A stretch of 64,000 nucleotides of DNA from Jacaranda mimosifolia (GCA_018894105.1 CM032123.1:2481001-2545000), one strand, 5' to 3'. Shown: positions 49,052 through 60,553, numbered from the stretch's first letter. Program-made: numbers and translations. Notes: a model not told the origin generated them from the sequence alone.

Positions 49052-50613
49052 TGTTTTGTGTTGTTTTTAGGATTCAATCCAACATGTAGTAATCCAAAGC
49101 AATAAATAAATATTACAAAACAGATTATTATGAATGAAATAGATAATCACAGTGGAGTAATACGTGTATTTTTATCAATATGAAATTCAAATAAAGCATG
49201 TGTTATCAGAATTCAAACATGTAGTATGTGTGATTAGAATTTAAACATATAATATGCGTGATCAGAATTTAAACATACAGCATGCGTTATCAGAATTTTA
49301 ACATAAAACACACGTGATCAGAATAAGCGTCAATTCAAGGCAAATCAGAATTTAATACAATTAAATAGATACGAGTCCAGGAAAAGCCAAAATTCATATA
49401 TTAATGGAGGCAACAATACAATAAAACATGCTGTCAAATTTATCTAATATAAATACTAATTTTAAAGTAAACTTATCTTAAGAATTCTGTATCGTAACAG
49501 AATTAATAGGGCGACCAAATCACAGAGAAATTCTGTTTGCCTTGAAGAAATGAGCACCCCGACTCACCAGTGCAGCGGGTACAGCGCAGCTCCTCCCAGG
49601 ATGAGATGGTCCAGAACGATCAAGTGCACTCCGTCTCGTTCACCTCGAACAATACTCAATTACCCGGATCAGAATGTGACAGCCGTATATCAAGATTCGA
49701 GAAAGGGAATGTTTGTGGAGAGAATATCAGAATATGAGAAGGGAATGAAGGAATTTATGAGAACGGGATCAAGAACTGTGGCAGTGTGCGTAAACGTGAA
49801 CAGTGTAGAATCAGGAGAACGATGGCGAATGTTGTGTGCCTTGAAGACTGCCAGAGGCACTCTATTTATAGGCGGGATTAGGGTTAGAGTTTGCCAGTTA
49901 ATGGCCTCTAACGCGTCACCCCAGCGAATAGCATTCCGCCACATCAACCACACACGTCACACGTCCACCAGTAGCCAATGGCATTCTGCCACTTGGCCCT
50001 CACACGTCACACACGTTCACAACCTCACGCCACGTGTCCCACGTCTCCACCAGCATCATCCCATGATCTCGGTCAAATCCCACATATTAGGGTAATCTCC
50101 AACGGGTCTTGACCAAGTCAGCCCTTATCCGATTATCCCTATCCGGTTAAGTATTTTAAATTTTAAAATTCAAAATTTAAATAATTGTCAATTGAATTTC
50201 ATCCAAAAAGATTAGATTGAGACTGAGACATTCGCCCTAACGCCCGGAGCCGGGCCAGGCGGCGGCGGCGCGCGTGTGGTCCACTTATATGAACCCCTTA
50301 AAGAACACTTTATCAAGCATTCTTACTTGAGTTCAATATAAACTACTCCACACTAGTTTACAAAACCAATGTAGGACAAGTGAAGGGTTAAAGACCCTTC
50401 GACTCCTCCACTTGGTTTTATAAGTTACAAAAAGGTCTCCACTCTCTCAAGCTTACAATGTGGGACAACTCAACTTATAATACTTAACCATTTCCCTTCC
50501 ACTATTCCACCAAATTCAACACTATAATTATCTATTGGATTCCAACCATAATTGGCTTCCATCCAACGAATAATTAAACATGTAAATAGGCATACTTGTG
50601 CCAATTACAACAT
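49052..50613 (-). mobile_element. 1.56-kb insertion in CLV1 pseudogene, probable retroelement sequence
   Basis: The insertion separates two adjacent pieces of the pseudogene and is flanked by 17-bp direct repeats with one mismatch (49,035-49,051 and 50,614-50,630). Read on the minus strand it starts TGTTGTAATTGGC and ends A-rich (CCTAAAAACAACACAAAACA). It has a clear promoter-like CGCCTATAAATAGAG near 49,861-49,875 and a GC-rich patch near 50,240-50,275. TG...CA ends and an internal TATA box suggest a solo LTR, but the long flanking repeat and A-rich end would better fit reverse-transcribed insertion. No convincing protein is encoded; the 181-codon open frame at 49,550 is probably chance. Confidence 0.65.
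49199..49325. repeat. 28-bp tandem repeat, about 4.5 units
   Basis: Units of 28 bases share ATCAGAATTTAAACAT and a variable GTGT/GCGT/ACGT start. They lie inside the 1.56-kb insertion. Confidence 0.8.
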
Positions 50614-50663
50614 TTTGTTATTACTACTTGAAATTTGGATCATATTTAGAAAGAGGATGTTAA

Positions 50664-51082
50664 GGGCCGTTTGGTTTTATTTCCAGAGCCCTTTCCAGTT
50701 TCTAGCCATTTTTAGAAGTTGAAAAGTTAGTTATAGATTTTGATTGGAAATAAAAATGTGTTTGGATAATTTGTTGGAAAGTAATGATTAAAATATGTAT
50801 AGAATTGAAAAGATGTTTGATTTATATTTTTTTATATTTAAGAAGATTTATTTTTAAAAAATATATGTATATTTTATTAATTTTGAAATGATTATTGATA
50901 TTTTATGTCAAATCAAATTTGAATTTGATTCATGTGATAATAGAATAATAGGGTAGGTTTAGAAAGAGTTTGAAAATAAAAATATGAATAGTTTAAGTGA
51001 AAATAGAGAGAACATGATGGCTTTTAATTTTATTTCCGGATGAAAATGAAAAGGGGTCGTAGAAATAAAACCAAACACTCCC
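50664..51082. mobile_element. GTTTGG-family MITE inside CLV1 pseudogene
   Basis: TAA flanks both sides (50,661-50,663 and 51,083-51,085). The left end GGGCCGTTTGGTTTTATTTC pairs with the right end AGAAATAAAACCAAACACTCC. The 3-bp TAA target site fits a Tourist-like (PIF/Harbinger) MITE. Confidence 0.8.
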
Positions 51083-51097
51083 TAATTGTTGGATTAG

Positions 51098-51599
51098 TTG
51101 TGTTCTAAATAATCATTTTCTCATTTTACACTATTTCGAAAACAGAAAACGTCATTATTTGTATTATTTTTAATGAAAATACCATCCATTTTCATTTTCA
51201 TACCTATGTAAAATATATAATATTTACTAATTTAAAAATAATTAAAATTCACCAACTAATTAAATATTAATTTTTTTTCATCATTCCAAAACAATGGGAC
51301 CCATATAAAATTTAATACTAATTTTTCATCACATCATCATCCACTAACTTATTAAATAATTTTTTTCCCTATCTTTTCAAGAAAATGGAACCAACAATCA
51401 AGGAACAATAATAATTAATACTATTATATTAAAATATTTAATGCTATTGCATTAAAATATTATTTTCAATCTACCTTTCTTTTCAAAATTTTCATAATTC
51501 ACAACCAATCATATTTTTATTTCCACATGCAAAACAATGATAACATAAAAACACATTCTAAAACAATGAAAACAGAAAATGAGAATGAAAACACAACCG
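51098..51599. mobile_element. Second fold-back element inside CLV1 pseudogene
   Basis: The left end TTGTGTTCTAAATAATCATTTTC pairs imperfectly with the reverse complement of the right end (GGTTGTGTTTTCATTCTCATT). It ends directly at the kinase-coding fragment (TGGAAACTCACTGC). Boundaries are approximate. Confidence 0.55.
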
Positions 51600-52636
51600 T
51601 GGAAACTCACTGCACTCCAGAAGCTGGACTTCAGCGCTGAAGATGTCCTGGAATGCCTGAAAGAAGAGAACATAATTGGCAAAGGAGAAGCCGGAATTGT
51701 CTACAAAGGGTCCATGCCGAATGGGATAGATGTGGCGATAAAAAGACTTGTTGGACGTGGCAACTGCCTTAGAGATCATGGTTTCATGGCCGAAATTCGA
51801 ACTCTGGGGAGAATCAGACACGGGAACATCGTGAGACTCCTAGGATACATGCCAGATAAAGATTCAAAGGATATGATTCTGTGATGGATTTATAAATTCA
51901 TTGGTATATTAGTTCTGCGATGAAAACAAAATGCGTCATTGAATTAATTTTGAGATTGAATTTTTGTCACTGATCTGAAAATCATTAAATCATAAAGGTT
52001 AGGGTTATGAAATTTGTAAATGACTAAAATCAATCCGTTATAAGTGCCATTATTAATATATATGTTTTTTTTTTTTCCTCTTTTAATTTCATCAGTAATC
52101 CATCTTAAATCCACTACAACTGTCTTCAATCTGTGATTGAATCCTATTCGATAATTCGTGAGTGAAGGAGTGTTTTCTTGTTGTGTGATTGTCATTTTTC
52201 TTTGAAGCAATTTGGTAACTATGTGGTGGCAAGTTAAGTGACCCTGATCCATATAGTTCACCTTGAACAAAATTTTACTTACTGGTCCCTTGGAATAAAT
52301 AACCCCCCGATTATAAACTAAGCTTCCTGGTGCAATAGGTTCTAGCAAGATTCAATCTTTATTTAATAAAATCTATTTTCATTCCACTTGTGGCAGAATA
52401 TGCCTATACTCTGAAAGTCGACCACAAGAGCGATGTCTACAATTTTAGGGTGGTGCTGCTAGAGTTTATCACAGGCCGGAAGCCTGTGGGGGACATGGTG
52501 GATATAGTTGCGTGGGTCAGGAAAACTACATCGGAGCTGTTGCAGCCAACAGATGCCGCCTCGGTGTTGGCGGTGATCGACTCCAGGCTGACCGATTACC
52601 CGCTAACTGGGGTGGTGAACTTGTTCAATACTTTAA

Positions 52637-52739
52637 GAGTTTATTTTTAAAAAAAAATTTAGTGAATAAGCTACAAAAATATTTTATAAAACGTAGAAAG
52701 TTTATAAAAAATTTTAAATAAGTTTAACCAAACACCCTC
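52637..52739. mobile_element. Short GAGGGTGTTTGG-family MITE
   Basis: TAA flanks both sides (52,634-52,636 and 52,740-52,742). The right end reads GAGGGTGTTTGGTTAAAC in reverse complement. It lies at the point where homology to CLV1 exon 2 stops. Confidence 0.6.
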
Positions 52740-52986
52740 TAAATGTTACCAAACAGAAAAGGGCAGAGTTTTCAGACTTCAAGCATGAAATTTGTCAACA
52801 AACTCGAAAGCAACGAAAATGAAAGCAGCTGTCTCAGTCCTCCAATTAAGCTTCTTGTTCGTGGAAAATACTTCTCTTTATTGGGAATTTGCATATGTTC
52901 ACTTCTCATAGTGGATACGTATTGAGGATCAGGGTATGTGTGTATATATATATATATATGCTGCCTTTTTCACCACAATTTTATTA

Positions 52987-53358
52987 GTGCATGTTTGGTG
53001 TTTTCAAACACTCTTTTCATTTTCTACTGAAAATGAAAACAAAAGATTATCAATTTCTCCCCTATTTTCACAAACTTTTTCATTCTCAAAATATTTTTCA
53101 AAACATACTGTTACACTTTCTCTTCATTTTCACTTTTCATAACTTTTTATTTTTTTATACTCACATTTGCACGACTTTTAATACAAAAACACTACATTTT
53201 TCAAACACAATTCATTTTCAACCCTACATAATCATTATATTTAAAATAAAACCTCCAAACAACATTTCATTTTCAAATTCAAATTTATAACTAATTTTTT
53301 ACTATTTATTTTCACTCAAAAATGAAAATGTCTCCAGAAAATAAATCCAAATAGACCC
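52987..53358. mobile_element. GTTTGG-family MITE
   Basis: TTA flanks both sides (52,984-52,986 and 53,359-53,361). The ends are GTGCATGTTTGGTG and CCAAATAGACCC. Confidence 0.7.
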
Positions 53359-53735
53359 TTACTTTGCTTCAATTTTGGAAGTCTACATTTGGGGACAACC
53401 TTTTACAAAGATGCATCTGTTATTAGAATGATTAATTTGTGTCTCTATATCATCTAGAGCAGGCAACAGCTGGCGCCGGAGAGTTTTTGTGATCATGGCT
53501 GAGAAAAACAAGAACAGATTCTCACGAAGCAAAAAGAATTGTTGGTTCTTTTCCGAAGAGAAAATGAAATGAGAATATTTGCTGGGATCAAATTCAATTA
53601 TAACAAAGAAACATCATGTTTTTATCATCTTTATCTTTTTAACAAGACTACTTCATGCATACTGGTTGAAGTTCAAGATGTATGAAATAAAATTTGTCTT
53701 AGTGCAGCCACTGTAAGGAAAACAAATAACAAGGA

Positions 53736-54044
53736 TGTTAAAGAATGAAACTTGAACATAACTCAACCCCAAAATCTAGCTCAAGAGATGAGGATTGACC
53801 AAAATCATATATAGATACCACAATTTATTTATTTTACAGATGTGGAACACTAATATACCCCGTGCATGCCCAACAATGAACATTTGAAGCGTGGAATGAC
53901 CCAACATCGGAATGGGTGGCTCCGATACCATGTTAAAGAATAGACATTTGGTCTAACTCAACCCCAAAAGCTAGCTCAAAATGTCAGAATTGTCCAAAAT
54001 CATATATAGAGGCCACAACTTATTTATTTCATCGATATGAGATA
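53736..54044 (-). mobile_element. TRIM retrotransposon, third copy
   Basis: Terminal repeats lie at about 53,736-53,849 and 53,931-54,044. The reverse-complement primer-binding site is GGCTCCGATACCA (53,918-53,930), followed by the TGTTAAAGAAT start of the right repeat. Same family as 3010-3320 and 3671-4012. Confidence 0.78.
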
Positions 54045-54319
54045 CTAACAAAGGCATTTCACCAAACATTAAATCTGCACCACATTAATACAAATATGAG
54101 TACATTACATCTAAATTACACTGCTGTTTGCTTTGCAATGATTAGGCAAAGTCAAAATTTAAAAACAGAACACAAAATTGTGTACCATTGGGACAGAGAA
54201 ACGAATTCATGTTGGAGAGGGATTCCACCATTGCAGGAGAGACCAGCAAGCAAATAACAATGCACGTATCCCTCCATGGTTTTAACTTTTAAAAATGACT
54301 GAGATGGATGGCTTTCTAA

Positions 54320-54777
54320 AGCTTTGTTTGGTTGTGAATTGGGGTATTTTGTCAAAAAAAATTGCCAAAATGGTTTTTGGGAAGTGGGGTTGGGGAATGT
54401 AATGTTTGTTTGTATTTTAAGTATTTTAAGTGGTAGGTAGAGAATGAATTAAAAGAAAATTGTTTATTTGTTTGTGTTTTAGGAGATGACAAAATATCAC
54501 ATCAATAAATTTTTTGTTGGGTTGGGGGTAAAATAAGTATTTTAAAATTATTTATATATGTATATATATAGATTGAATGAGTGGCAATATGTGTATATCT
54601 TTGTAATGATGAGACAATGATTGGAACTTTGAGAAATGATTTGGAAGTGTGAATAGTAGAGATATTTTGGGGAATAAATTTTGTATTTTGATAGTGAGAT
54701 TAAAGAATATGTAATATTTATTTGTTTAAATTTTGGTAGTTGAAGAATGATTTGGGAGTTCATATTCAAACAAAGCC
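54320..54777. mobile_element. Tourist-like MITE in duplication copy 2
   Basis: TAA flanks both sides (54,317-54,319 and 54,778-54,780). The ends are AGCTTTGTTTGGTTG and CAAACAAAGCC. Duplication copy 1 reads GGATGGTTTTCTAATTCTCT near 46,690 with a single TAA, giving an empty site. Confidence 0.82.
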
Positions 54778-55653
54778 TAAGTCTCTTTAATCTAATGATA
54801 ATAAATTATTTAAGTGTGTTCCATTGTATCTATTGGAAGCTTTTAAGTTCATTTTAGAACTGAATTTTGAATTTAAATACTAAATTCATATACAATTGGG
54901 TATCATCCGTAATTATATATCAATATTTTATTTAACCTATGTCCGTTATTTTGTAATTTTGCCATACGTCGATAACTAGTTGGATTGAGGATGTTAAAGT
55001 CAAACATATTTTCACGTTTTCATATTTTCAAAACAACAAAAACAAACATAATTTTATTTTTAAAAAATGCTAAAAACATATATATCTATATATATATATT
55101 TATTTACATTTTCATACAAAAAGAAAAAGAAAAATCAACACAATTTTACTTTTAAACCCATCAAATCATTGCTATCAAATTAGTTAATTTAGAAACATTT
55201 TACTGTCACACAAAGACTCAACATAAAAACAATTCCATCAGTCTAAAAATAGAGCCAAAAAAGATTGTGTTCAGACTTCAGATTGGCCAATGGACTAACA
55301 TTGAAATCATCACAGCCTCAGATATGGTCCATCATCAGCATGATCTATCAGTTCTGGTTCAACTGACAAAAAGCCTATTTTACCTTATTCAGTAAAGATG
55401 GTATCATAGCCACTTAGTACTCCAGTCTTCACATACTCAGCTATTACTAGTACTCATCCTGCCCCACCTCCTTCATAATCACGTGTTTGTAGATTTGAGG
55501 TCTATTAATTTAAATATGTATTTAAATAATATTGGTAATATACTTAATAATTACTTATATATGATGAGTTTTTGAAAATATTCTCTTAACCAAGCGTCAG
55601 GTCGCTAAAAGTTTCACTCGTTCTGTTTGATTTTGAATTATTAAGGCGCAAAG

Positions 55654-56014
55654 CAGTTATTTGGTTTTGTTTTCTGGAGACATTTTTATTTTCTGGTAAA
55701 AAGAAATAGTGAAGAGTTAGTTATAAGTATATTTTTTAAAATTAAATATTGTTTGAATGTTTTGTTTAAAATGCAATGATTATGTAGGATTGAAAATGAG
55801 TTGTATTTAGAAAATATAATAGTTTTTGTATTAAAGTCGTACAAATGTGAGTAGAAGAAAATAAAAAGTGAAAATGAAGAGAGAGTTAATAGTATGTTTG
55901 GAAAAATATGCTGAAAATGAAAATATCTGTGAAAATAAGGGAGAGAAGTTAATAACTTTCTATTTTTATTTTCAAGAGAAAATGAAAAGGGGCTTTGAAA
56001 ACAAAACCAAACAA
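55654..56014. mobile_element. GTTTGG-family MITE in duplication copy 2
   Basis: The left end is CAGTTATTTGGTTTTG and the right end is AAACCAAACAAG. The flanks read GCGCAAAG and GCACAAAG. Copy 1 near 48,428 reads CCACAAAGTGATTAGGCC without the insert. The flanking repeat here looks longer than TAA. Confidence 0.6.
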
Positions 56015-56920
56015 GCACAAAGTAATTAGGCCTTTGATATTTATCCGATAAAAATTCTTCAATTGTCTAGTCAATATGTGAAGAAAATAAGATATAAATA
56101 ATGGAAGAAGATTAAAATATACATATATATATATAGTTCAATCGTGATAAATACTTATCATTTGATACGTGGGTCTTGACTGATGTGATCCAACTTACAC
56201 CCTTCAAATGAATTCATTTTGGTGAATATGATTCTTCGGGTCATAAATCATGTCAGATCAAGTTAACATCATAGGAGTTAAAAAATGTAGATATCAAAAA
56301 CAATATTAAAATACCCAAATTTATCAGGAATATATTTCAATTTATCTATATAAATAACAACCAAAATTCTACTAAAAAATTAGCCAAATTCGCATCAATT
56401 TAATTATTTACAAATGACTTAGGCATATGCTCAATCACCACAAATAAAAGCACCAATGTGAATCATCCAAATTGGGTTTCACATCACTCCCTTAGATTCT
56501 AGTTTTAATTAAGAAAAATTCACTCCACTTGGCACCTTTAATATGGAACAAGAATCTGTTCTCAGCTCAGAGTGGATAATTGTGAAAGCTAGGAAGGAAT
56601 ATATGCTTCCCCTTTTCCTCCGCAATCTCTGCGGCTTTCAAATTCTCTTCAATAATCTAATTCCTAAGCACCAATTTTTTGGCCCCTTAGGTACTTACAG
56701 GACGTTTGAATTTGTTTTTGGAAGCATTTTCATTTTTTTTATTAAAAAGAATAGTGAAACGTTAGTTATAAAAGTATTTTTGAAAATGAAATGTTGTCTT
56801 AATATTTTGTTTAAAATGTAATAATTATGTAGGGTTGAAAATAAGTTGTACTTGAAAAATATAGAGTTTAAGTAGATAAAAATAAAAAGTGATGAAAAGT
56901 GAAATAGAGAGAGTTTGTAA

Positions 56921-57342
56921 CAGGGTGTTTGGTTTCATTTCCAAGCCCCTTTTTCATTTTCATATGGGAATGAAAATTGAAAACAAACACTTTCTCACAA
57001 CTTTTTTCAAAACAAGTACACATTTTTTTCCCAAAACTCATTTTTAAAACTACCCTATCATCCTATTACATATCAATCAAATTCAAATTTGATTTGACAT
57101 AAGGTTACCCACTATCATTTTTAAATTAATAAAATATATATATTTTTTGAAAAATAAATCTTTTTAAACATAAAAAATATAAATTAACCTACTTTTCAAT
57201 CCTATAACCTATTATAATTATTATTTTCCAACATTTCATCCAAATACATCTCAATTTCTATTTTCATTTCATAACTAATTTTCTAACTTTTAGAAATGAT
57301 TGGAAATGAAAGTAGCCTTTGGAAATAAAACCAAACGAGCTG
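56921..57342. mobile_element. GTTTGG-family MITE in cluster
   Basis: TAA flanks both sides (56,918-56,920 and 57,343-57,345). The left end CAGGGTGTTTGGTTTCATTTC pairs with the right end GAAATAAAACCAAACGAGCTG. It sits next to the truncated relative at about 56,700-56,917. Confidence 0.72.
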
Positions 57343-57345
57343 TAA

Positions 57346-57780
57346 GGGCCCGTTTGTTTTCATTTTCAAACCCTATTTTCATTTTCTCTTCAAAATGAAA
57401 ATAGAAAACTATCAACTTTTACATTATTTTCTCATAAATTTTTATTCTCAAAACATTACTTTTTGTATTCTCTCTCCATTTCATGCCTATTTCCCACCTA
57501 TTATTACTTATATATACTTTTTTGTCTTCCCAATACTTCTCAAACAACATTCACCAAAAAATATTATAAATTATTCAAATTCAAATTATAATATTATTTT
57601 TTCAAATAATTACACATCACATTATTAATTCAAATTAAAAAAAATATGCAATTTTTAATACAAAAACACCCAACATCCAAATATATATCATTTTCAAAAA
57701 TACTTTTTCTAACTAACTTTTCACTATGTATTTTCACTAGAAAATAAAAATGGCCTTAGAAAATGAAACCAAATGTGCCA
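57346..57780. mobile_element. GTTTGG-family MITE in cluster
   Basis: TAA flanks both sides (57,343-57,345 and 57,781-57,783). The ends are GGGCCCGTTTGTTTTCATTTTC and GAAAATGAAACCAAATGTGCC. It shares its left TAA with the preceding element. A truncated relative continues to about 57,911 (AAATGGGCCC). Confidence 0.75.
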
Positions 57781-58262
57781 TAAGAGTTTGTCTGGAATAA
57801 TATTTTGAGCATAAAAATGTTTGTAAAAATAGGGGACAAGTTAATGGCTTTCTATTTTCATTTTTAGCAAAAAATAAAAATAAGTCCAAAAATAAAAACA
57901 AATGGGCCCTTAACTTTTGGGATAAAAAAGGCTCCTTTTGCAAATAGTTGAAATGTAGTTTGGCATGAGGGTTTCACTTGCTATTATATTTTAGGAGGTC
58001 TAACCTTGGAGCTCCTTTTATAAAGACAACTATTATTGATAGAATCATTAAGTTGTGATCAACTATGTTGATATATATTTAATTATCTCCTAAGATTACA
58101 ACGAAGAATTTCATCAAATTCGAGTATCTAATTGCTGGAGGCTTATCTTGATAAAATGCTCTCAATAATATGATAACATGATACATTTATTCCAGTTTTA
58201 TAATTTTATTTTATTTTTTGATAAGTTTCATATCTAACCTCAACTTTGTTCAATCCAAATAA

Positions 58263-58400
58263 GAGAGAGTTTGGCTAAGTTTATTTAAACATCTCATAAG
58301 CTATACATTTTATAAGTTCCTACATCTTATAAGATATTTTTGAAACTTATAAGATGCTAGAAATCATTTGATATGTTATTATACTAAAATATCATTTCAA
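58263..58400. mobile_element. Truncated GAGGGTGTTTGG-family MITE
   Basis: The left end GAGAGAGTTTGGCTAAGTTTA follows TAA and resembles the element at 17,445. The right end is not recognisable. Confidence 0.45.
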
Positions 58401-58555
58401 TGATTAATTAATTAATATTAAGTACAAATTGAGAATTTTTGTGGTGAAGTTCGAATTTAAAGTATTGCAATTTTTAGAATTTCTTAACCTCAATCTTTAT
58501 AATTAACCACAATTTACTACTGAGTAATTATTCATTTTTTTTTCCTAGTGACTTA

Positions 58556-58956
58556 CAGCTTGTTTGTTTTTTGTTTTCTAGGATTTTCATTTTCTACTGA
58601 AAATAAAAAAAGAGAACCATCAATTTTTTATTTTTTATTTTTTATTTTTACAGACATATTCATTCTCAAAATATTCTATGAGACACGTTCTTATACTCTC
58701 TCTCTCTCTCTCTCTCCATTTTCACATTTTAATTTCTTCTATTCTTATTTACACGATTTTTAATACAAAAATCATTCATATTCAAATACAACTTATTTTC
58801 AAACCTACATAATCATTACATTTTAAACAAAATATTCAAATAATATTTTATTTTTTAAAAATATATTTATAATTAACTTTTTACTATTTATTTTCACCAA
58901 AAATTGAAAATGACTCCAACAAAAAAAAAAAAAAAAAAAAAAAATCCAAACCCCCC
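58556..58956. mobile_element. GTTTGG-family MITE in CLV1 upstream region
   Basis: TTA flanks both sides (58,553-58,555 and 58,957-58,959). The left end is CAGCTTGTTTG and the right end is CCAAACCCCCC. It has a long poly-A run near its right end (58,921-58,944). Confidence 0.7.
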
Positions 58957-60058
58957 TTAATTTTTAGAAAAGTCAAGACTGAGGAGTAATGGCCACTGCG
59001 GCTGAATGCTGTCAGGCGTCAGCTGAATTTGTTCCTACTTTAGAACAAAAGACAAAGAATAATTATGGAGTTATAAAGGTCAGACATTGGCCATTGAAAA
59101 GCGGGCCCCACTATAAGATCGATTGTGATTGGCTGAAGACCATTACACGCACTACACAAACAAAAATATTAGTTGACTTTTGACGTACTAACAAAACGCA
59201 GTCATAGAGGGGTACACATGTCCTTTTGGGTAACGACACTCCCAGGCCCCAGCCTTTGCTCAGGCCCCGATCGCCCCATATCCTTTCTCGGTAAAGCAGA
59301 AGAAGTGCAGTTCACATTCAAAAATAGGAGAAAACGTCATTCACCTTAGTATGTATTTCATATTCAATGTAGTAAAAATTTAATGACATTCACTAAAATA
59401 CGTATTAAATTAAATTATAAATTTGTACATAAGAATAGGATGGTATTACATAATGAAATATATATAATATGATATGAATAGTTCGTAACTCAATTAAATA
59501 TACGTTCATTTAAATGACGTAACATTAGTAAAAAATTATATATTGACATCAATAAGGTACAGTTCATAAGTCAATTAAATATATATAATTAAATGTCATT
59601 GCATAACTCCTAAAGCAACTATTTAGATCAATAAAGCTGAGATGATCACAAGAAATTTGAGGATTCTTGAGAAGAAAAATACTCACAATATTTTGGATCA
59701 TTTGTTCCAATTGATATTTCATCTTTCATTTTTTTTATGAATGCATGTAAGTCTATATAATCTATAAAGAAATATTCTTTTAAGAAAATAATTAATATAA
59801 ATCAGTGAAATGAAATAAAAAATATTTGAATTGAAATGAATCGTTCTGAATTATCAACTTCAATTGCTATTTTTATCGTATAGTTTACTTCATGAAATAT
59901 ATGCTAAGTATATTTTATTCATAATCAAATATTTTTTCAATATAAATAAATTAATACGCTTATTCTTTGTTGTGACACGAGATAAAAATTGAAACTAAGA
60001 TTGAAATAAATACTTTAAATTGAAAAGGTAAGTACAAAATATTTTACATTTTTGTTAA
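58957..60058. other. Distal CLV1 upstream region, no gene seen
   Basis: The 58,980-59,330 part is GC-richer than its surroundings and holds TTGACTTTTGAC (59,170-59,181), which contains W-box-like TTGAC cores. The remainder is AT-rich. No coding exon was recognised. Confidence 0.4.
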
Positions 60059-60424
60059 GTGCTTATTTGGTTTTATTTTCAAAAGTCATTTTCATTTTCT
60101 CTTTAAAACGAAAACAGAAAGCTATCAACTTTTCCCTTATTTTCAGAGGCATTTTCATTCTCAACACATTTTTTCAAATACACTCTTACATTCTCTCTCC
60201 ATTTTCACACTTTATTTTCTCCTACTCTCATTTGCCTGACTTTTAATATAAAAATACAAAAACATCAAAATCCAACTCATTTTCAATCACACATAATTAT
60301 TTTATTTTAAACAAAGCATCTAAACAATATTTTATTTTCAAACTCATATTTATAACTAATTTTTTACTATTTCTATTCACCAAAAAATAAAAATACCTCC
60401 AAAAAAACAAAACCAAACGTCCTC
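60059..60424. mobile_element. GTTTGG-family MITE just upstream of CLV1
   Basis: Flanked by TAA (60,056-60,058) and TAG (60,425-60,427). The ends are GTGCTTATTTGGTTTTATTTTC and AACAAAACCAAACGTCCTC. It ends about 130 bases before the CLV1 start codon and only about 45 bases before the TATA box, so it forms the proximal promoter. Confidence 0.72.
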
Positions 60425-60470
60425 TAGTTTACCTCCGACCCTTCTATTCCTTCTGTTTGTTTCGGCAGCC

Positions 60471-60478
60471 TATAAACC
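60471..60478 (+). promoter_or_regulatory. Probable TATA box of CLV1
   Basis: TATAAACC in the context GCAGCCTATAAACC, 83 bases upstream of the start codon at 60,554. Confidence 0.55.
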
Positions 60479-60553
60479 ACTCTGCCGTTCGTACAAATAT
60501 TTGTATATCCATCCAAATTCTACTCTAAAATTTCCACTGATACAGAAAAAGAT

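Larger units (their letters stand above)
48913..52628 (+). pseudogene. CLV1: Broken CLAVATA1 duplicate
   Basis: Fragments parallel the intact gene in order. 48,913-49,051 matches the juxtamembrane and transmembrane coding region (62,377 onward). 50,614-50,660 continues that region. 51,600-51,884 matches the start of the kinase through the [10 protein letters not shown] stretch. About 51,895-52,396 matches the intron. 52,397-52,628 matches exon 2 ([15 protein letters not shown]). The signal peptide, all LRRs and the promoter are missing, as is the kinase core with HRD and DFG. The pieces are separated by a 1.56-kb insertion and two MITEs. The Gly loop reads GKGEAG, SFGVV has become NFRVV, and a 9-base in-frame loss turns GEFGDGVD into GDMVD. 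The 3' end stops near a MITE. It cannot encode a receptor. Confidence 0.92.
54780..58105. repeat. CLV1-upstream segmental duplication, copy 2
   Basis: Counterpart of 46,700-48,905, lengthened by a cluster of MITEs. It ends near the sequence GATATATATTTAATTATCTC at 58,070, after which copy 1 jumps to the CLV1 juxtamembrane-coding region. Confidence 0.82.

Noticed and set aside
49550..50095. 181-codon plus-strand open frame (MSTPTHQCSG...)
   Set aside because: It lies in the 1.56-kb insertion, opposite the apparent TATA box. Composition is irregular and no domain is recognisable. It is probably a chance opening in GC-richer sequence.
51579..51884. Independent small kinase gene
   Set aside because: It lacks HRD and DFG, is interrupted by transposons, and follows CLV1 order. 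It is a pseudogene fragment.
52991..53290. Phe/His-rich open frames shared by 52.9, 55.7, 57.4, 58.5 and 60.1 kb
   Set aside because: All fall within copies of the GTTTGG MITE family. Similarity reflects the repeat, not a gene family.
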